Below are positions 1 through 8,978 of a DNA stretch of 64,000 nucleotides, piece after piece; position 1 is the stretch's first letter; each line of letters starts with the position of its first letter. The stretch spans positions 1,922,001-1,986,000 of the forward strand of contig NC_014830.1 of NCBI RefSeq assembly GCF_000184685.1, in the 5' to 3' direction. Both the position numbers and the translations under genes were made by a program. Source of the stretch: Intrasporangium calvum DSM 43043. Its GTDB lineage: Bacteria > Actinomycetota > Actinomycetes > Actinomycetales > Dermatophilaceae. The notes under the pieces are model-generated. The model saw only the letters and a program-made list of their open reading frames with translations. It ran no database searches and was not told where the DNA came from.

Positions 1-1792
1 CGCTGACCTTCCCGTGGGTGCGGCGGTCCCACGTGGGGACAGCCTGCCGGGTGAGCGCGAGGGCCGTGGGACCGGTCGCACCGGTCAGGATCTGGGCCCA
101 CGCCGCAGCGGTCTCGTTGGCATCGGCCGGCCGCACGACGTCGAGACCCGGGATGGCTCGCAGGGCGGCCAGGTGCTCGACGGGCTGATGGGTCGGGCCG
201 TCCTCGCCGAGACCGATGGAGTCGTGCGTCCACACGTACGTGACGGGCAGCTGCTGCAGGGCCGCGAGCCGGACCGCCGGCCGCATGTAGTCGGAGAAGA
301 CGAGGAACGTGCCGCCGTAGGGCCGGGTGAGCCCTTCGAGAGCGATGCCGTTGAGGATCATCCCCATGCCGTTCTCGCGGATCCCGAAGTGCAGGGTCCG
401 CCCGTACGGGTTGCCCTTCCACGTCTCCGTCTGCTTGGACGTCGGGATGAAGGAGGGCTCGCCCTCCATCGTCGTGTTGTTCGACTCGGCCAGGTCGGCG
501 GAGCCCCCCCAGAGCTCGGGCATGACGGAGGCGAGGGCGCTGAGGACCTTGCCTGAAGCGGCGCGCGTCGCGACACCCTTGGCATCGGCGGGGAAGGTGG
601 GGAGTGCCTTGGCCAGCCCGTCCGGCGCCTTGCCGGCCACGATGCGGTCGAGGAGGGCAGCCCGCTCGGCGTTCGCCTTGCGCCATGCCTTGTAGGACCG
701 GTCCCACTCCCGGTGGGCAGCCTTGCCCCGCTTGACGACCTCGCGGGCTCGCCGCAGGACGGCCGGTTCGACGACGAAGGACTTCTCCGGGTCGAAGCCC
801 AGCAGCTCCTTGGTCGCAGCCACTTCCTCGGCGCCGAGCGCCGAGCCGTGCGACTTGCCGGTGTCCTGCTTCGTCGGGGCCGGCCAGGCGATGATCGTTC
901 GCAGGATGACCAGGGTGGGTCGGGTCGGCTCGGCGTCCCCCGAGCGGATGGCCGCGAGCAGGGCGTCGACGTCCTCGACGTAGCTGTCGCCGTCGCCGCT
1001 CCCGCGCCAGTCGACCGTGACGACGTGCCAGCCGTAGGCCTCGTAGCGCTTGGCGACGTCCTCGCTGAAGGCGATGTCGGTGTCGTCCTCGATGGAGATC
1101 TGGTTCGCGTCGTAGACCACGGTGAGGTTGCCGAGCTCCTGGTGCCCGGCGAGCGCACAGGCCTCGTGCGTGACCCCCTCCTGGAGGTCCCCGTCGGACG
1201 CGATGACGTAGACGTGGTGGTCGAAGGGGCTCGTGCCCGGGTCGGCGTCGGGGTCGAAGAGGCCGCGCTGGCGCCGCTGGGCCATGGCCATCCCGACGGC
1301 GGAGGCGAGGCCCGACCCGAGGGGGCCGGTCGTGATCTCCACGCCGACGGTGTGGTGGACCTCCGGGTGGCCAGGTGTCCTGGAGCCCCACGTGCGCAGC
1401 GCCTTGAGGTCGGCCAGCTCGAGCCCGTAGCCGCTCAGGTAGAGCTGGATGTACTGGGTCAGGCTCGAGTGCCCTGCAGAGAGCACGAACCGGTCCCGGC
1501 CGAGCCAGGCCGGGTCGGTCGGGTCGTGTCGCATGACGTTCTGGTAGAGCAGGTAGGCGAGGGGGGCCAGGGACATCGCCGTCCCCGGGTGGCCGTTCCC
1601 GACCTTCTGGACCGCGTCCGCCGCGAGCAGCCGGACGCTGTCGACGGCCCGGACGTCGAGGTCGGACCAGCCGGCGTCCGCGCAGAGTGGCCGGGGCAGC
1701 CTCGGGTCGCGTCCCGCCAAGGGGTCCTTGCTCGCCGACCTCCGTCGACTGGGCTTGGTCTCAGTGGCGGTTGCACTGGTCGGGGTAGGCAC
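1..1792 (-). CDS. tkt: Transketolase, C-terminus cut by window edge
   Basis: Thiamine-diphosphate transketolase of the non-oxidative pentose phosphate pathway, moving two-carbon units between sugar phosphates in the cytosol. About 597 codons are present and the C-terminus lies beyond base 1. Visible landmarks are NGHPGTAMSLAP near residue 75, the GDGDLQEG-type ThDP/Mg site (seen as SDGDLQEGVTHE), HFGIRENGMG and HDSIGLGEDGPTHQPVEHLA. The GTG start at 1792 has an AGAAGGAG ribosome site 9 nt upstream; the first about 40 residues are a poorly conserved extension. It is divergent from ctaB, an arrangement known from other actinobacteria. A TAGGCT box at about 1843-1848 could be its -10. Confidence 0.97.
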   Translation of the reverse strand, partial: MPTPTSATATETKPSRRRSASKDPLAGRDPRLPRPLCADAGWSDLDVRAVDSVRLLAADAVQKVGNGHPGTAMSLAPLAYLLYQNVMRHDPTDPAWLGRDRFVLSAGHSSLTQYIQLYLSGYGLELADLKALRTWGSRTPGHPEVHHTVGVEITTGPLGSGLASAVGMAMAQRRQRGLFDPDADPGTSPFDHHVYVIASDGDLQEGVTHEACALAGHQELGNLTVVYDANQISIEDDTDIAFSEDVAKRYEAYGWHVVTVDWRGSGDGDSYVEDVDALLAAIRSGDAEPTRPTLVILRTIIAWPAPTKQDTGKSHGSALGAEEVAATKELLGFDPEKSFVVEPAVLRRAREVVKRGKAAHREWDRSYKAWRKANAERAALLDRIVAGKAPDGLAKALPTFPADAKGVATRAASGKVLSALASVMPELWGGSADLAESNNTTMEGEPSFIPTSKQTETWKGNPYGRTLHFGIRENGMGMILNGIALEGLTRPYGGTFLVFSDYMRPAVRLAALQQLPVTYVWTHDSIGLGEDGPTHQPVEHLAALRAIPGLDVVRPADANETAAAWAQILTGATGPTALALTRQAVPTWDRRTHGKVS

Positions 1793-2094
1793 GAGGGCGG
1801 TCTCCTTCTGGGGCCGGGTGCGGGCGGCGCGTACGGTGACGAGCCTAGTGCGTGGGGTGGTGGGTTCAGGTGGGCGTGCAGGGAGTTGCCAGCGAGCTCA
1901 CGGCCGGTGTGCGGCCCCGGCGCTGCCCACCTCGAGCGGCTCCACTCGGCTTCCCATACCCCGCACACACCGCCGCGCGCACCTCGCGAAGTCATCCGCG
2001 CGAACCACGGGCTAGACTGCGGGCCAGACTTGCCTGTCACCGGAGCACCGGAGAGTCGGGCGCGACGGAACTGCGACGAAGACAAGGACTGCTT
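1793..2094. promoter_or_regulatory. Divergent intergenic region tkt / ctaB
   Basis: About 300 bases without a gene. It must hold promoters for both tkt (minus) and ctaB (plus). Candidate -10 boxes are TAGGCT on the minus strand near 1843-1848 and TAGACT on the plus strand at 2013-2018. No good -35 match accompanies either. No riboswitch or convincing operator was recognised here. Confidence 0.4.
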
Positions 2095-3057
2095 TTGACT
2101 ACGGTGGACGCCCGCGCCGAGCTCTCGGCGCTCTCCGGTCCGGACGGCAGTGGGCTGCGGTTCCTGGTCGGGCAGTACGTCTCGCTGATGAAGCCCCGGA
2201 TCATCGAGCTGCTCCTGATCACCACGATCCCGGTCATGTTCCTTGCCGCCGGCGGCGTCCCCAACCTCCTGCTCGTGCTCGCGACGCTGGTCGGCGGCAC
2301 CCTGTCCGCGGGAGCGGCCAACACGCTGAACTGCTACATCGACCGGGACATCGACGCGGTGATGCACCGGACCAGCAAGCGCCCGCTCGTCACCGGGACG
2401 ATCAGCCCGCGCGCGGCCCTGACCTTCGGCGCTGTCCTGGGCGTCGCCTCGACGGTGTGGCTGGGGCTCCTCGTCAACTGGCTCAGCGCCTGGCTGGCGC
2501 TGGCGGCGCTGCTGTTCTACGTCTTCGGTTACACCTTGCTGCTCAAGCGCCGGACCGCGCAGAACATCGTCTGGGGTGGCGCCGCAGGCTGCATGCCGGT
2601 GCTCATCGGCTGGTCTGCGGTGACGGGCTCGATCAGCTGGTCCGCGCTCATCCTCTTCATGGTCATCTTCTTCTGGACGCCTCCGCACTACTGGCCGCTC
2701 TCGATGCGTTTCAAGCAGGACTACGCCAAGGCCGAGGTCCCGATGCTGCCGGTGCTCGAGGAGATGGTGGTCGTGGCCCGGCAGATCGCGCTGTACGCGT
2801 GGGCCATGGTGCTGACGTCGCTCGCGCTGGTCCCGGTCGGGTCGATGGGTTGGATCTACACAGCGACGGCGGTCGGGGCCGGCGTGCTCTTCCTGGCAGA
2901 GGCGCACCGACTCCTCGCCTCGGCGCGCTCCGGTGCTCCCGAGTCCAAGCTGCGCCCGATGCGCCTGTTCCACTTCTCCATCACGTACTTGACGATCCTC
3001 TTCGTCGGGGTGGCCCTGGACCCCATCTGGCACCTCGCCCTTCCCGGCCTCGCCTGA
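2095..3057 (+). CDS. ctaB: Heme O synthase (protoheme IX farnesyltransferase)
   Basis: UbiA-family membrane prenyltransferase that adds a farnesyl group to heme b to give heme O, the first step towards heme A for cytochrome aa3 oxidase. The 320-residue protein has the Asp-rich motif NCYIDRDID, the second motif [12 protein letters not shown], and about eight hydrophobic segments. The TTG start at 2095 is preferred because AAGGA lies 6 nt upstream; GTG at 2104 is the alternative. The reading frame stays open further upstream, but that sequence does not resemble the family. ctaA, the next enzyme, lies 1 kb away on the other strand. Confidence 0.95.
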   Translation: MTTVDARAELSALSGPDGSGLRFLVGQYVSLMKPRIIELLLITTIPVMFLAAGGVPNLLLVLATLVGGTLSAGAANTLNCYIDRDIDAVMHRTSKRPLVTGTISPRAALTFGAVLGVASTVWLGLLVNWLSAWLALAALLFYVFGYTLLLKRRTAQNIVWGGAAGCMPVLIGWSAVTGSISWSALILFMVIFFWTPPHYWPLSMRFKQDYAKAEVPMLPVLEEMVVVARQIALYAWAMVLTSLALVPVGSMGWIYTATAVGAGVLFLAEAHRLLASARSGAPESKLRPMRLFHFSITYLTILFVGVALDPIWHLALPGLA

Positions 3058-3078
3058 GGCCGGGTGGCCACGCGAGGC

Positions 3079-3088
3079 GTATGCCGCT
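3079..3088 (+). repeat. Dispersed motif copy GTATGCCGCT
   Basis: Exact 10-bp core followed by GAGCTGAG, in the convergent gap between ctaB and the GNAT-Nudix gene. It belongs to the family described in the findings. Confidence 0.7.
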
Positions 3089-3114
3089 GAGCTGAGTTCC
3101 GCTCGTTCGCGGGC

Positions 3115-4050
3115 TCACGTCCGGGGTGGCTCCCACTCCGGGCGCAGTCCGTCCTCGAGGTACGCGATGGGCGACGGGCTGCTGGCGCCCTGCGTCACGG
3201 AGCGGAGCATCCGTGCGGTGTACGCGGCGACCCGCTCGACCCAGACCGACTCGTCGGCCCAGTGCACGGCCCGGATCTCGCGGTCCTCCAGAACGAGCCG
3301 GTCGGTGATGTCGGACGCCGCCACGCCGAGGTCGAAGACCAGGAGGACGGCGTCGCGCCAGCCGAGCCAGGGTGGCATCCAGTTGACCGCGAGCAGGCCC
3401 GTGGGCTCGACCGTCAGGCCGAGCTCCTCCTCGATCTCACGGACGAGGCAGCTCGCCGGCGACTCGTCCGGGTCGACGACCCCCCCGGGCAGGTCCCATT
3501 CGGCCTTGTAGGCCAGCTCGCACAGGAGGATGTCGCCCCGCTCGTTGCGGAGCACCCCCTGGGCGATCGCTCGCTTGAGGGGGAGCGCCGAGTCGAGCAT
3601 GGCGGTGAAACCCTCCCGCGTCCCGGGTGCGGGGTCGTTCTCGAGGCGTCCGAGGAGGACGGTGTCGTCGGTCTGTGCCCCGCTTCGGACGTTGGCGCGG
3701 AGCAGCCCCTCCCGGCGCAGTCCCGCGCGCAGGGCGACCCGGAGGGCTGAGCGGTTGACCGGGTTGACCCGTGCCTCGACTCGTCCGAGGCCGAGCGTGC
3801 TGAAGGCGAAGTCGATGACCAGCCGCACCGCCCGGGTGGCGATGCCCTGGCCGCGATAGGGCTCGTGCACGACCCAGGACAGCGAGCCGACGCCCTCACT
3901 GAGCTGCCGGACCTCGACCGACCCCGCGACGTTCCCCCGCCACTCGACGAGGAAGGTCGCCCGTGCCAGGAGCTCCTCGCCGTTCTCCGTCGTCCACCGT
4001 CGCAGCAGCAGGTCGCCGTCGCGCAAGGTGGCTTGCTCCGGGTGGTCCAC
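3115..4050 (-). CDS. GNAT acetyltransferase - Nudix hydrolase fusion
   Basis: A 311-residue two-domain protein. Residues about 1-135 resemble a RimJ/RimL-type GNAT N-acetyltransferase, with the acetyl-CoA loop seen as YRGQGIATRAVRLV followed by NPVNRSALRVALRAGL. Residues about 155-300 are a Nudix hydrolase with a complete Nudix box: G-x5-E-x7-REIEEELGL, starting at GGVVDPDE. The substrates of both halves are unknown; Nudix enzymes cleave nucleoside diphosphates linked to another moiety. The GNAT half looks short at its N-terminus. No ribosome site precedes the GTG, but a TAGGTT box lies 6 bp upstream (4057-4062), which suggests a leaderless transcript. Confidence 0.85.
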   Translation of the reverse strand: MDHPEQATLRDGDLLLRRWTTENGEELLARATFLVEWRGNVAGSVEVRQLSEGVGSLSWVVHEPYRGQGIATRAVRLVIDFAFSTLGLGRVEARVNPVNRSALRVALRAGLRREGLLRANVRSGAQTDDTVLLGRLENDPAPGTREGFTAMLDSALPLKRAIAQGVLRNERGDILLCELAYKAEWDLPGGVVDPDESPASCLVREIEEELGLTVEPTGLLAVNWMPPWLGWRDAVLLVFDLGVAASDITDRLVLEDREIRAVHWADESVWVERVAAYTARMLRSVTQGASSPSPIAYLEDGLRPEWEPPRT

Positions 4051-4088
4051 GAGGTCAACCTAGCCGTCAGGGGAGCCGGTCGACCCGG

Positions 4089-5015
4089 CTAGACCGGGAG
4101 TCGACGGGTCTCGAGGATCCCGCGGGTCAGCGCGACGACGAGCAGGCTCGCACCGAGCATGTGGAGCAGGACGAGGAGCTCGGGCAGGCCGGCGAAGTAC
4201 TGGGCGTAGCCGACGAAGCCCTGGGCGACGGTCACGTAGAGAACGACGTCCCAGACTCGCTTCGTCCGTGCCGTGGTCGAGGTGAGGCGGACCGCGACGA
4301 TGGTCGCGATGACCAGCCCGACGAAGAGCATCACCGCGTCCGCGTGCATCCAGGAGACGAACCGAGGTTCGAAGCCGGTGCGAGCGGGCGTGTCCGCATC
4401 ACCCGAGTGCGGGCCGGAACCGGTGACGACCACGCCGAGGGCGAGCACGACGAGGCCGACGCCGGCTGTCGCCCACGAGAGCCGGTGCGCCAGGGGGTGG
4501 ACGGTGAGCTCTCCGGGGCCCGACTCGTCGTCCTGCGCGCCCCGGACCAGCGTCGTGGAGAGGCCGATGAGCACCATGGACACGAGGAAGTGGAACATGA
4601 CGGTCCACGGGTTCAGTCCGGTGCGGACGGTGATCCCGCCGACGACCGCCTGCGCGACGACGCCCAGGAGCACCCCGTAGGCGACCAGGTGCAGCCGTCG
4701 CCGCTCCGGCCACGTGCTCACGACGGCCCAGACGGACAGCACTGCGAGGACGGCCAGCACGCCGGTCAGGGTCCGGTTCCCGAACTCGACGAGATCGTGG
4801 TACTCGCTTGCGGAGGTGCGCACCGGGGTGAACGAACCGGGCTGGCACTCGGGCCACGTCGAGCAGCCCAGGCCGCTCCCGGTCAGGCGGACGATCCCGC
4901 CGGTGACGACGATGCCGACCTCGGCGACGAGGTTCGCGACGAGAATCGGTCGCACCCAGCGGCCCAGGATGTGCGTCGAGGCAGGTTGGGGCGGGGCGGA
5001 CGTAGGCGTTGACAC
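4089..5015 (-). CDS. ctaA: Heme A synthase (COX15/CtaA)
   Basis: Integral membrane enzyme that oxidises the C8 methyl of heme O to a formyl group, giving heme A for cytochrome oxidase. The 308-residue protein has eight predicted membrane segments and the heme-ligand regions VGIVVTGGIVRLTGSGLGC, EFGNRTLTG, MFHFLVSMVL, WMHADAVML and LLHMLGAS. The Cys pair in GCSTWPEC is the conserved redox pair of this family. The open frame continues about 60 codons upstream, but the GTG at 5015 fits family length and has TACGCT 7 bp upstream (5023-5028), the leaderless pattern. Same pathway as ctaB. Confidence 0.94.
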   Translation of the reverse strand: MSTPTSAPPQPASTHILGRWVRPILVANLVAEVGIVVTGGIVRLTGSGLGCSTWPECQPGSFTPVRTSASEYHDLVEFGNRTLTGVLAVLAVLSVWAVVSTWPERRRLHLVAYGVLLGVVAQAVVGGITVRTGLNPWTVMFHFLVSMVLIGLSTTLVRGAQDDESGPGELTVHPLAHRLSWATAGVGLVVLALGVVVTGSGPHSGDADTPARTGFEPRFVSWMHADAVMLFVGLVIATIVAVRLTSTTARTKRVWDVVLYVTVAQGFVGYAQYFAGLPELLVLLHMLGASLLVVALTRGILETRRLPV

Positions 5016-5160
5016 GTGTGAGAGCGTATGCCCGCCCAGGGTTCGGTGGCGCACCGACCCGGGGTGCACCACGGCACGCTCGGGGCCGGCAGCCCAACGT
5101 CTGGGACGACGGGACCGGGACCATCGCGGTCGCCACGCGCATCGGGCCGGGGTCCGCCGA

Positions 5161-5643
5161 TCAGCCGAGGTCCGACCACACCGCCGCGCTACCCGCATGG
5201 CCGGCGAGGACGATCGTCACGACGAGCGACAGCGAGGCGAGGACGACGAGCACCGCGAGGATCACCTCAAGCGGCCGAGTCGTGACGTCCTCCCGGGACC
5301 GTGGTCCGAGCAGCCAGGCGGCCGCGAGGACGATCGCCATGAACACCGTCGCCGCCAGACGGACCCGGTAGCCGGCGTCGACGTGCGCCTGGACGAGCTC
5401 GAAGTCGGTCGACGCTGCCCTCACCTGCGAGATCCTGACGAGCAACGCCTCGCCACTCTCGGCGCCGACCCAGGCAAGTCCGGCGGCGAGGACGGCTCCG
5501 GTCGCGGTGGCCCAGCGCAGCGGGCCGCGCCATCGTGGCACCAGGGCGAAGAGCGCGGCCAGGACGGCGAGGAGCGGCACCAGGACGACGAGGCCGTGGA
5601 CGACCAGCGCGTGCATCGGGAGGCCGAGGATGAAGTCGAACAC
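5161..5643 (-). CDS. DUF2231-family membrane protein
   Basis: A 160-residue protein with four hydrophobic segments and the N-terminal signature MFDFILGLPMHALVVHG typical of DUF2231 proteins. Function is unknown; relatives often sit near respiratory or heme genes, as here beside ctaA. The GTG start at 5643 has GGAGGGG immediately upstream with short spacing. It lies between ctaA and the ABC-2 exporter on the same strand, with gaps of 145 and 84 bases. Confidence 0.8.
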   Translation of the reverse strand: MFDFILGLPMHALVVHGLVVLVPLLAVLAALFALVPRWRGPLRWATATGAVLAAGLAWVGAESGEALLVRISQVRAASTDFELVQAHVDAGYRVRLAATVFMAIVLAAAWLLGPRSREDVTTRPLEVILAVLVVLASLSLVVTIVLAGHAGSAAVWSDLG

Positions 5644-5727
5644 TGCCCCTCCAGGTGGGTGTCGTCGCGCCGCGACACGGTGTGCGGCCGGCCCCGTCTC
5701 GCGCGGCCGGCCCCAAGTCTGATCCAG

Positions 5728-6522
5728 TCAGTCGTCGAACCGGAACAGCCGCGCCGCGAGGAGCGTCGCGAGGCCTGCCCACCCGAGGACGACGAGGAGG
5801 GCCGGCCCGTTCAGCGAGCCGTCGACGAGTGCGCTCCGTAGCCCGTCTCCGAGTGCTGCAGAGGGCAGGAGGGCGGCGGGCCCCGCCCAGGCGTCCGGCA
5901 GCTGCGAGCGCGGCAGGATGACCCCTCCGAGAGCGAGGAAGAGGACCCAGAGGAGGTTGGCGAGGGCGAGGACTGCCTCGGCTCGGAGCGTCCCTCCGAC
6001 GAGGAGGGCCAGTGCGACGAAGGCCCAGGTTCCGACGATGACGAAGAGCACCGCGGGCAGCACCCCGGCCAGGGCCGGCGTCCAGCCGAGCCCGAGGCCG
6101 AGGCCTCCGAGCAGCAGGACCTGGAGCGCGAGCACCGCGAGGGTGGCGAGAACCTTGGCGGCGACGAGCCCGGAGCGACCGAGCGGTGTGACACCGAGAT
6201 AGCGGAGCACGCCGTAGCGGCGGTCGAAGCCGGTGGCGATCGCCTGCGACGTGAAGGCGGACGAGATGACCGAGAGGGCGAGGACACCGGGGACGGCGAG
6301 GTCGATCCGGTCACCCGTCCCGAGCGACGGGGTGCTCGTGGCCCGCAGACCCAGGAGCACCATGGCGGGGAGGATGAGCGAGACGAGGAGCTGCTCGCCG
6401 TTGCGCAACAGGGTGCCGATCTCGAAGCGAGCCTGGGCGACGACCCGCTGGGACGGGGCCGCGGCCCGCTGGGCGTCGGCCCCGGGGCCGGGCGTCGCCG
6501 GCCGGACGCTCTGGGTGGTCAT
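5728..6522 (-). CDS. ABC-2 type exporter, permease subunit
   Basis: A 264-residue integral membrane protein with about six hydrophobic segments and an ABC-2 permease layout. Residues near 60-110 include FDRRYGVLRYLGVTPLGRSG, a motif common in this family. Its ATG overlaps the stop of the ATPase gene (ATGA, 6519-6522), so the two are translationally coupled and form one transporter. Homologous permease/ATPase pairs sit between ctaA and sufR in several actinobacteria. The substrate cannot be told from sequence. Confidence 0.88.
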   Translation of the reverse strand: MTTQSVRPATPGPGADAQRAAAPSQRVVAQARFEIGTLLRNGEQLLVSLILPAMVLLGLRATSTPSLGTGDRIDLAVPGVLALSVISSAFTSQAIATGFDRRYGVLRYLGVTPLGRSGLVAAKVLATLAVLALQVLLLGGLGLGLGWTPALAGVLPAVLFVIVGTWAFVALALLVGGTLRAEAVLALANLLWVLFLALGGVILPRSQLPDAWAGPAALLPSAALGDGLRSALVDGSLNGPALLVVLGWAGLATLLAARLFRFDD

Positions 6523-7259
6523 GCCCGGCCTCTCGTCGTCAGTCCGAAGTAGACGTCCTCGAGCGACCGACCCCCGGTCACCGAGTCGAGGCTGCCCTCG
6601 GCCACCGTGCGCCCGGCGTTCATGATGACGAGATGGTCGGCGAGCCGCTCGGCCTCCTCGAACGAGTGGGTCGTCACGACCACGGTCGTCCCCTCGTCCC
6701 GGAGGGCCCGGATGATGTCCCACACCTCGAGGCGTCCGTGCGGGTCGAGCCCGGCTGCCGGCTCGTCCAGGAACAGCACCTCGGGGCGGCCGAGCAGGGC
6801 GGCCGCGAGCGCGAGGCGTTGCTTCTGGCCGCCGGAGAGACGGCGGATCGTCGTCCCGGCGAAGTCGACGACCCCGAGCCGTCGGGCCGTCGCCCCCACG
6901 TCCGCGGGCGCGGCGTAGAACCGGCTCAGGTGGTCGAGCAGGCGCATCGGCTTGCTGCCCCCCGGAAGGCCGCCGGTCTGGAGCATCACCCCGACCTTGG
7001 CCCGGTGGTCGGCGTCGGCCTCGGCGGGGTCGGCTCCGAGGACGCGGACCACGCCGCGGTCCGGTCGGCCCAGGCCCACGGCGCACTCGACGGCGGTGGT
7101 CTTGCCGGCGCCGTTGGGCCCCAGCACCGCGGTGATCCGACCGGTGGCCGCCTGCCAGGAAAGGCCGTCCAGGGCGTGGACCGAGCCGTAGCTGCGGTGC
7201 AGCTCGGTCAGGGTCACGGCGAAATCTGCTGCTGACCCCTCGTGTCCGGCCTCCGTCAT
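6519..7259 (-). CDS. ABC-2 type exporter, ATP-binding subunit
   Basis: A 246-residue cytoplasmic ATPase with Walker A GPNGAGKTT near residue 45, signature LSGGQKQR near 145, Walker B VLFLDEP, and the H-loop TTHSFEEAERL. It drives the permease encoded immediately downstream. The ATG at 7259 has no ribosome site, but TAGACT lies 8 bp upstream on this strand (7268-7273). The same short region holds a TAGGCT box facing psd, so the divergent promoters are nearly back to back. Confidence 0.93.
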   Translation of the reverse strand: MTEAGHEGSAADFAVTLTELHRSYGSVHALDGLSWQAATGRITAVLGPNGAGKTTAVECAVGLGRPDRGVVRVLGADPAEADADHRAKVGVMLQTGGLPGGSKPMRLLDHLSRFYAAPADVGATARRLGVVDFAGTTIRRLSGGQKQRLALAAALLGRPEVLFLDEPAAGLDPHGRLEVWDIIRALRDEGTTVVVTTHSFEEAERLADHLVIMNAGRTVAEGSLDSVTGGRSLEDVYFGLTTRGRA

Positions 7260-7323
7260 GATGGATGAGTCTAGGCTCGGGTCCGGTCACGCAACGAACC
7301 CCCCACCGCCCGGAGCAGCCCCC

Positions 7324-7974
7324 GTGAAGATCGACCCCGCCGCCAAGCCGTTCACCGCGCTGGCCGCTGTCCCCACCGTCATCGCCGCTGTTGCACGCAG
7401 GCCGCGCGTCACCGTGGCTCTCGGCCTGCTCACGGCGGGCGTCACGTTGTTCTTCCGGGACCCGGACCGCGCTCCGGACCGGGCCCCGGTCGGTGACCAA
7501 GATGTCGTCCTCGCGCCGGCCGACGGGATGGTCGTGCATGCGGGCCCAGCTCAGGAGGGGGTCGCGCCAGAGGGGGACTGGCAGCAGGTCAGCATCTTCC
7601 TGTCCCTGCTCGACGTCCACATCAACCGCTCGCCGTACGGTGGCCGGGTCGTCAGCGTCTCGCACGTGCCCGGCCGGTTCCTCGCCGCGTACCGGGCCGC
7701 CAGCGCCACGCAGAACGAGCGGAGCGAGATCGTCGTGGAGCGGGTCGTCGACGGGCGGCCCCGCCGGGTGGTCTACCGGCAGCTCGTCGGCCAGCTGGCT
7801 CGGCGCATCGTCACCCGGGTCCAGGCCGGGGACGAGGTGGGGACCGGTGAGCGGATGGGCCTGATGAAGTTCGGGTCGCGGATGGATGTCTTCCTCCCGC
7901 CGGAGGTGGTCCTCGAGGTGACCAAGGGGCAGCGGGCGGTCGCCGGCGAGACCGTGCTCGGACGGTTCCGGTGA
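7324..7974 (+). CDS. psd: Phosphatidylserine decarboxylase proenzyme
   Basis: Pyruvoyl-dependent enzyme converting phosphatidylserine to phosphatidylethanolamine at the membrane. The 216-residue proenzyme is of the short type. The autocleavage region is KFGSRMD near residue 180, where Ser becomes the pyruvoyl group. The N-terminal part has a hydrophobic stretch and the FFRDPDR motif, and DVHINRSP is conserved. GTG at 7324 is chosen over an in-frame ATG at 7258, which overlaps the divergent promoter region. The gene overlaps pssA by a GTGA junction, so substrate supply and use are co-expressed. Confidence 0.93.
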   Translation: MKIDPAAKPFTALAAVPTVIAAVARRPRVTVALGLLTAGVTLFFRDPDRAPDRAPVGDQDVVLAPADGMVVHAGPAQEGVAPEGDWQQVSIFLSLLDVHINRSPYGGRVVSVSHVPGRFLAAYRAASATQNERSEIVVERVVDGRPRRVVYRQLVGQLARRIVTRVQAGDEVGTGERMGLMKFGSRMDVFLPPEVVLEVTKGQRAVAGETVLGRFR

Positions 7975-8930
7975 GCGAGGACGCCGGGCGGCCCAGGGCC
8001 CGTCGAGCCCGACAGCGGGTCGTCCGCGGCTGGCGGCTGGTCTCGCAGACCGGTGCCCGCGTCGTCCCGCTGAGCCGCGTCAACCCGCGGGTCCGCGCCA
8101 AGGTGATGCTCCCCAGCCTCTTCACCCTCGGCAACATGGTCTGTGGCTTCTCCGCCGTGCTGATGGCCTTCCAGGGCCGGTTCGGGGTCGCGGCCGTGCT
8201 CATCGCCGCGTCGATCGTGCTCGACATCTCCGACGGGGCCGTCGCCCGCGCCGTGGGGGCGATCACGCCCTTCGGGCTGCAGTTCGACTCCCTCGCCGAC
8301 CTCGTCTCCTTCGGCATCGCGCCGGCGGTGCTCGTCTACACGTGGGCCCTGCCGTCCTACCCGCAGTGGGCCTGGACGGGCGCGATGTTCTGGCGGGCCT
8401 GCGCTGCCTACCGGCTGGCCCGCTTCAACGTGACCATCGACCCGATGGCCGACAAGCGGTACTTCATCGGCCTGCCCAGCCCCGGAGCGGCCGGGGTCGT
8501 CATCGCCACGGTCTTCGCGATCGACCAGCCGCTCCAGGGGCCGCTGCTGCCCATCGCGGCCGGCGTCCTCCCGGCGGCCCTGATGGCGACGTCCTACCGC
8601 TTCCGGTCCTTCCGCGGCCTGCTCTCGACGAAGAACCCGCTCCAGACGTTCGGGCTGCTCGCCCTGGTGCTGGTCGGGCTCGTCCTCGCGCCGCGGACCA
8701 CCGGGATCGTGATCGCCTACGGGTATGTCCTCACCTCGCCGTTGGGAGGGGCCACGGCCCCGCTGCGTCGCCGGTGGTTCGGACCGGACGCGGTGGCGCC
8801 GCCGCGGGTTCGCATGCCGTCGGTGATCATGCCGGTGCAGCCGGACCCCGTCATCGACGGCGAGGCGGCCGTCGAGGCCGACCCCGACGAGCCGTGCGGG
8901 CCGTCGAGCGCGGACCCCTCATCCAAGTAA
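7971..8930 (+). CDS. pssA: CDP-diacylglycerol--serine O-phosphatidyltransferase
   Basis: Membrane enzyme making phosphatidylserine from CDP-diacylglycerol and serine, the substrate of Psd. The 319-residue protein has the full CDP-alcohol phosphotransferase motif DG-x2-AR-x8-G-x3-D-x3-D, beginning DGAVARAVG near residue 85, and several membrane helices. The last about 60 residues are a charged, low-complexity tail. Its GTG overlaps the psd stop. Its stop codon lies inside an 18-bp palindrome (8926-8943). Confidence 0.95.
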   Translation: MSEDAGRPRARRARQRVVRGWRLVSQTGARVVPLSRVNPRVRAKVMLPSLFTLGNMVCGFSAVLMAFQGRFGVAAVLIAASIVLDISDGAVARAVGAITPFGLQFDSLADLVSFGIAPAVLVYTWALPSYPQWAWTGAMFWRACAAYRLARFNVTIDPMADKRYFIGLPSPGAAGVVIATVFAIDQPLQGPLLPIAAGVLPAALMATSYRFRSFRGLLSTKNPLQTFGLLALVLVGLVLAPRTTGIVIAYGYVLTSPLGGATAPLRRRWFGPDAVAPPRVRMPSVIMPVQPDPVIDGEAAVEADPDEPCGPSSADPSSK

Positions 8931-8943
8931 GGCGCGCCTTACT
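8926..8943. promoter_or_regulatory. Perfect 18-bp palindrome upstream of sufR
   Basis: AGTAAGGCG/CGCCTTACT is perfectly self-complementary. It covers the pssA stop codon and ends about 32 bp before the sufR start. There is no loop and no T-run, so it looks more like a protein-binding site than a terminator. Candidate ligands are SufR itself or an iron regulator; it does not match the odd-length DtxR/IdeR box well. Confidence 0.4.
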
Positions 8944-8966
8944 AGCCCACTCTCAGGCAATTACGT

Positions 8967-8978
8967 CACAATGGTGTG
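8967..8978 (+). promoter_or_regulatory. CACA-N4-TGTG inverted repeat at the sufR start
   Basis: CACA-ATGG-TGTG overlaps the sufR GTG start codon, a position suited to autorepression by SufR. The arms are short, so this is suggestive only. Confidence 0.3.

Noticed and set aside
713-2098. Long plus-strand open frame opposite tkt
   Set aside because: Arg/Val/Gly-rich shadow of the transketolase gene; high-GC codon bias keeps antisense frames open and no family resemblance is seen.
5728-7665. 645-codon minus-strand frame covering permease and ATPase
   Set aside because: Only its last 264 codons, from the ATG at 6522, look like a protein; the rest is out-of-frame reading of the ATPase gene and psd region.
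8926-8943. DtxR/IdeR iron box
   Set aside because: The palindrome is even-length and does not align with the 19-bp odd-symmetric iron box; kept as a palindrome of unknown ligand.
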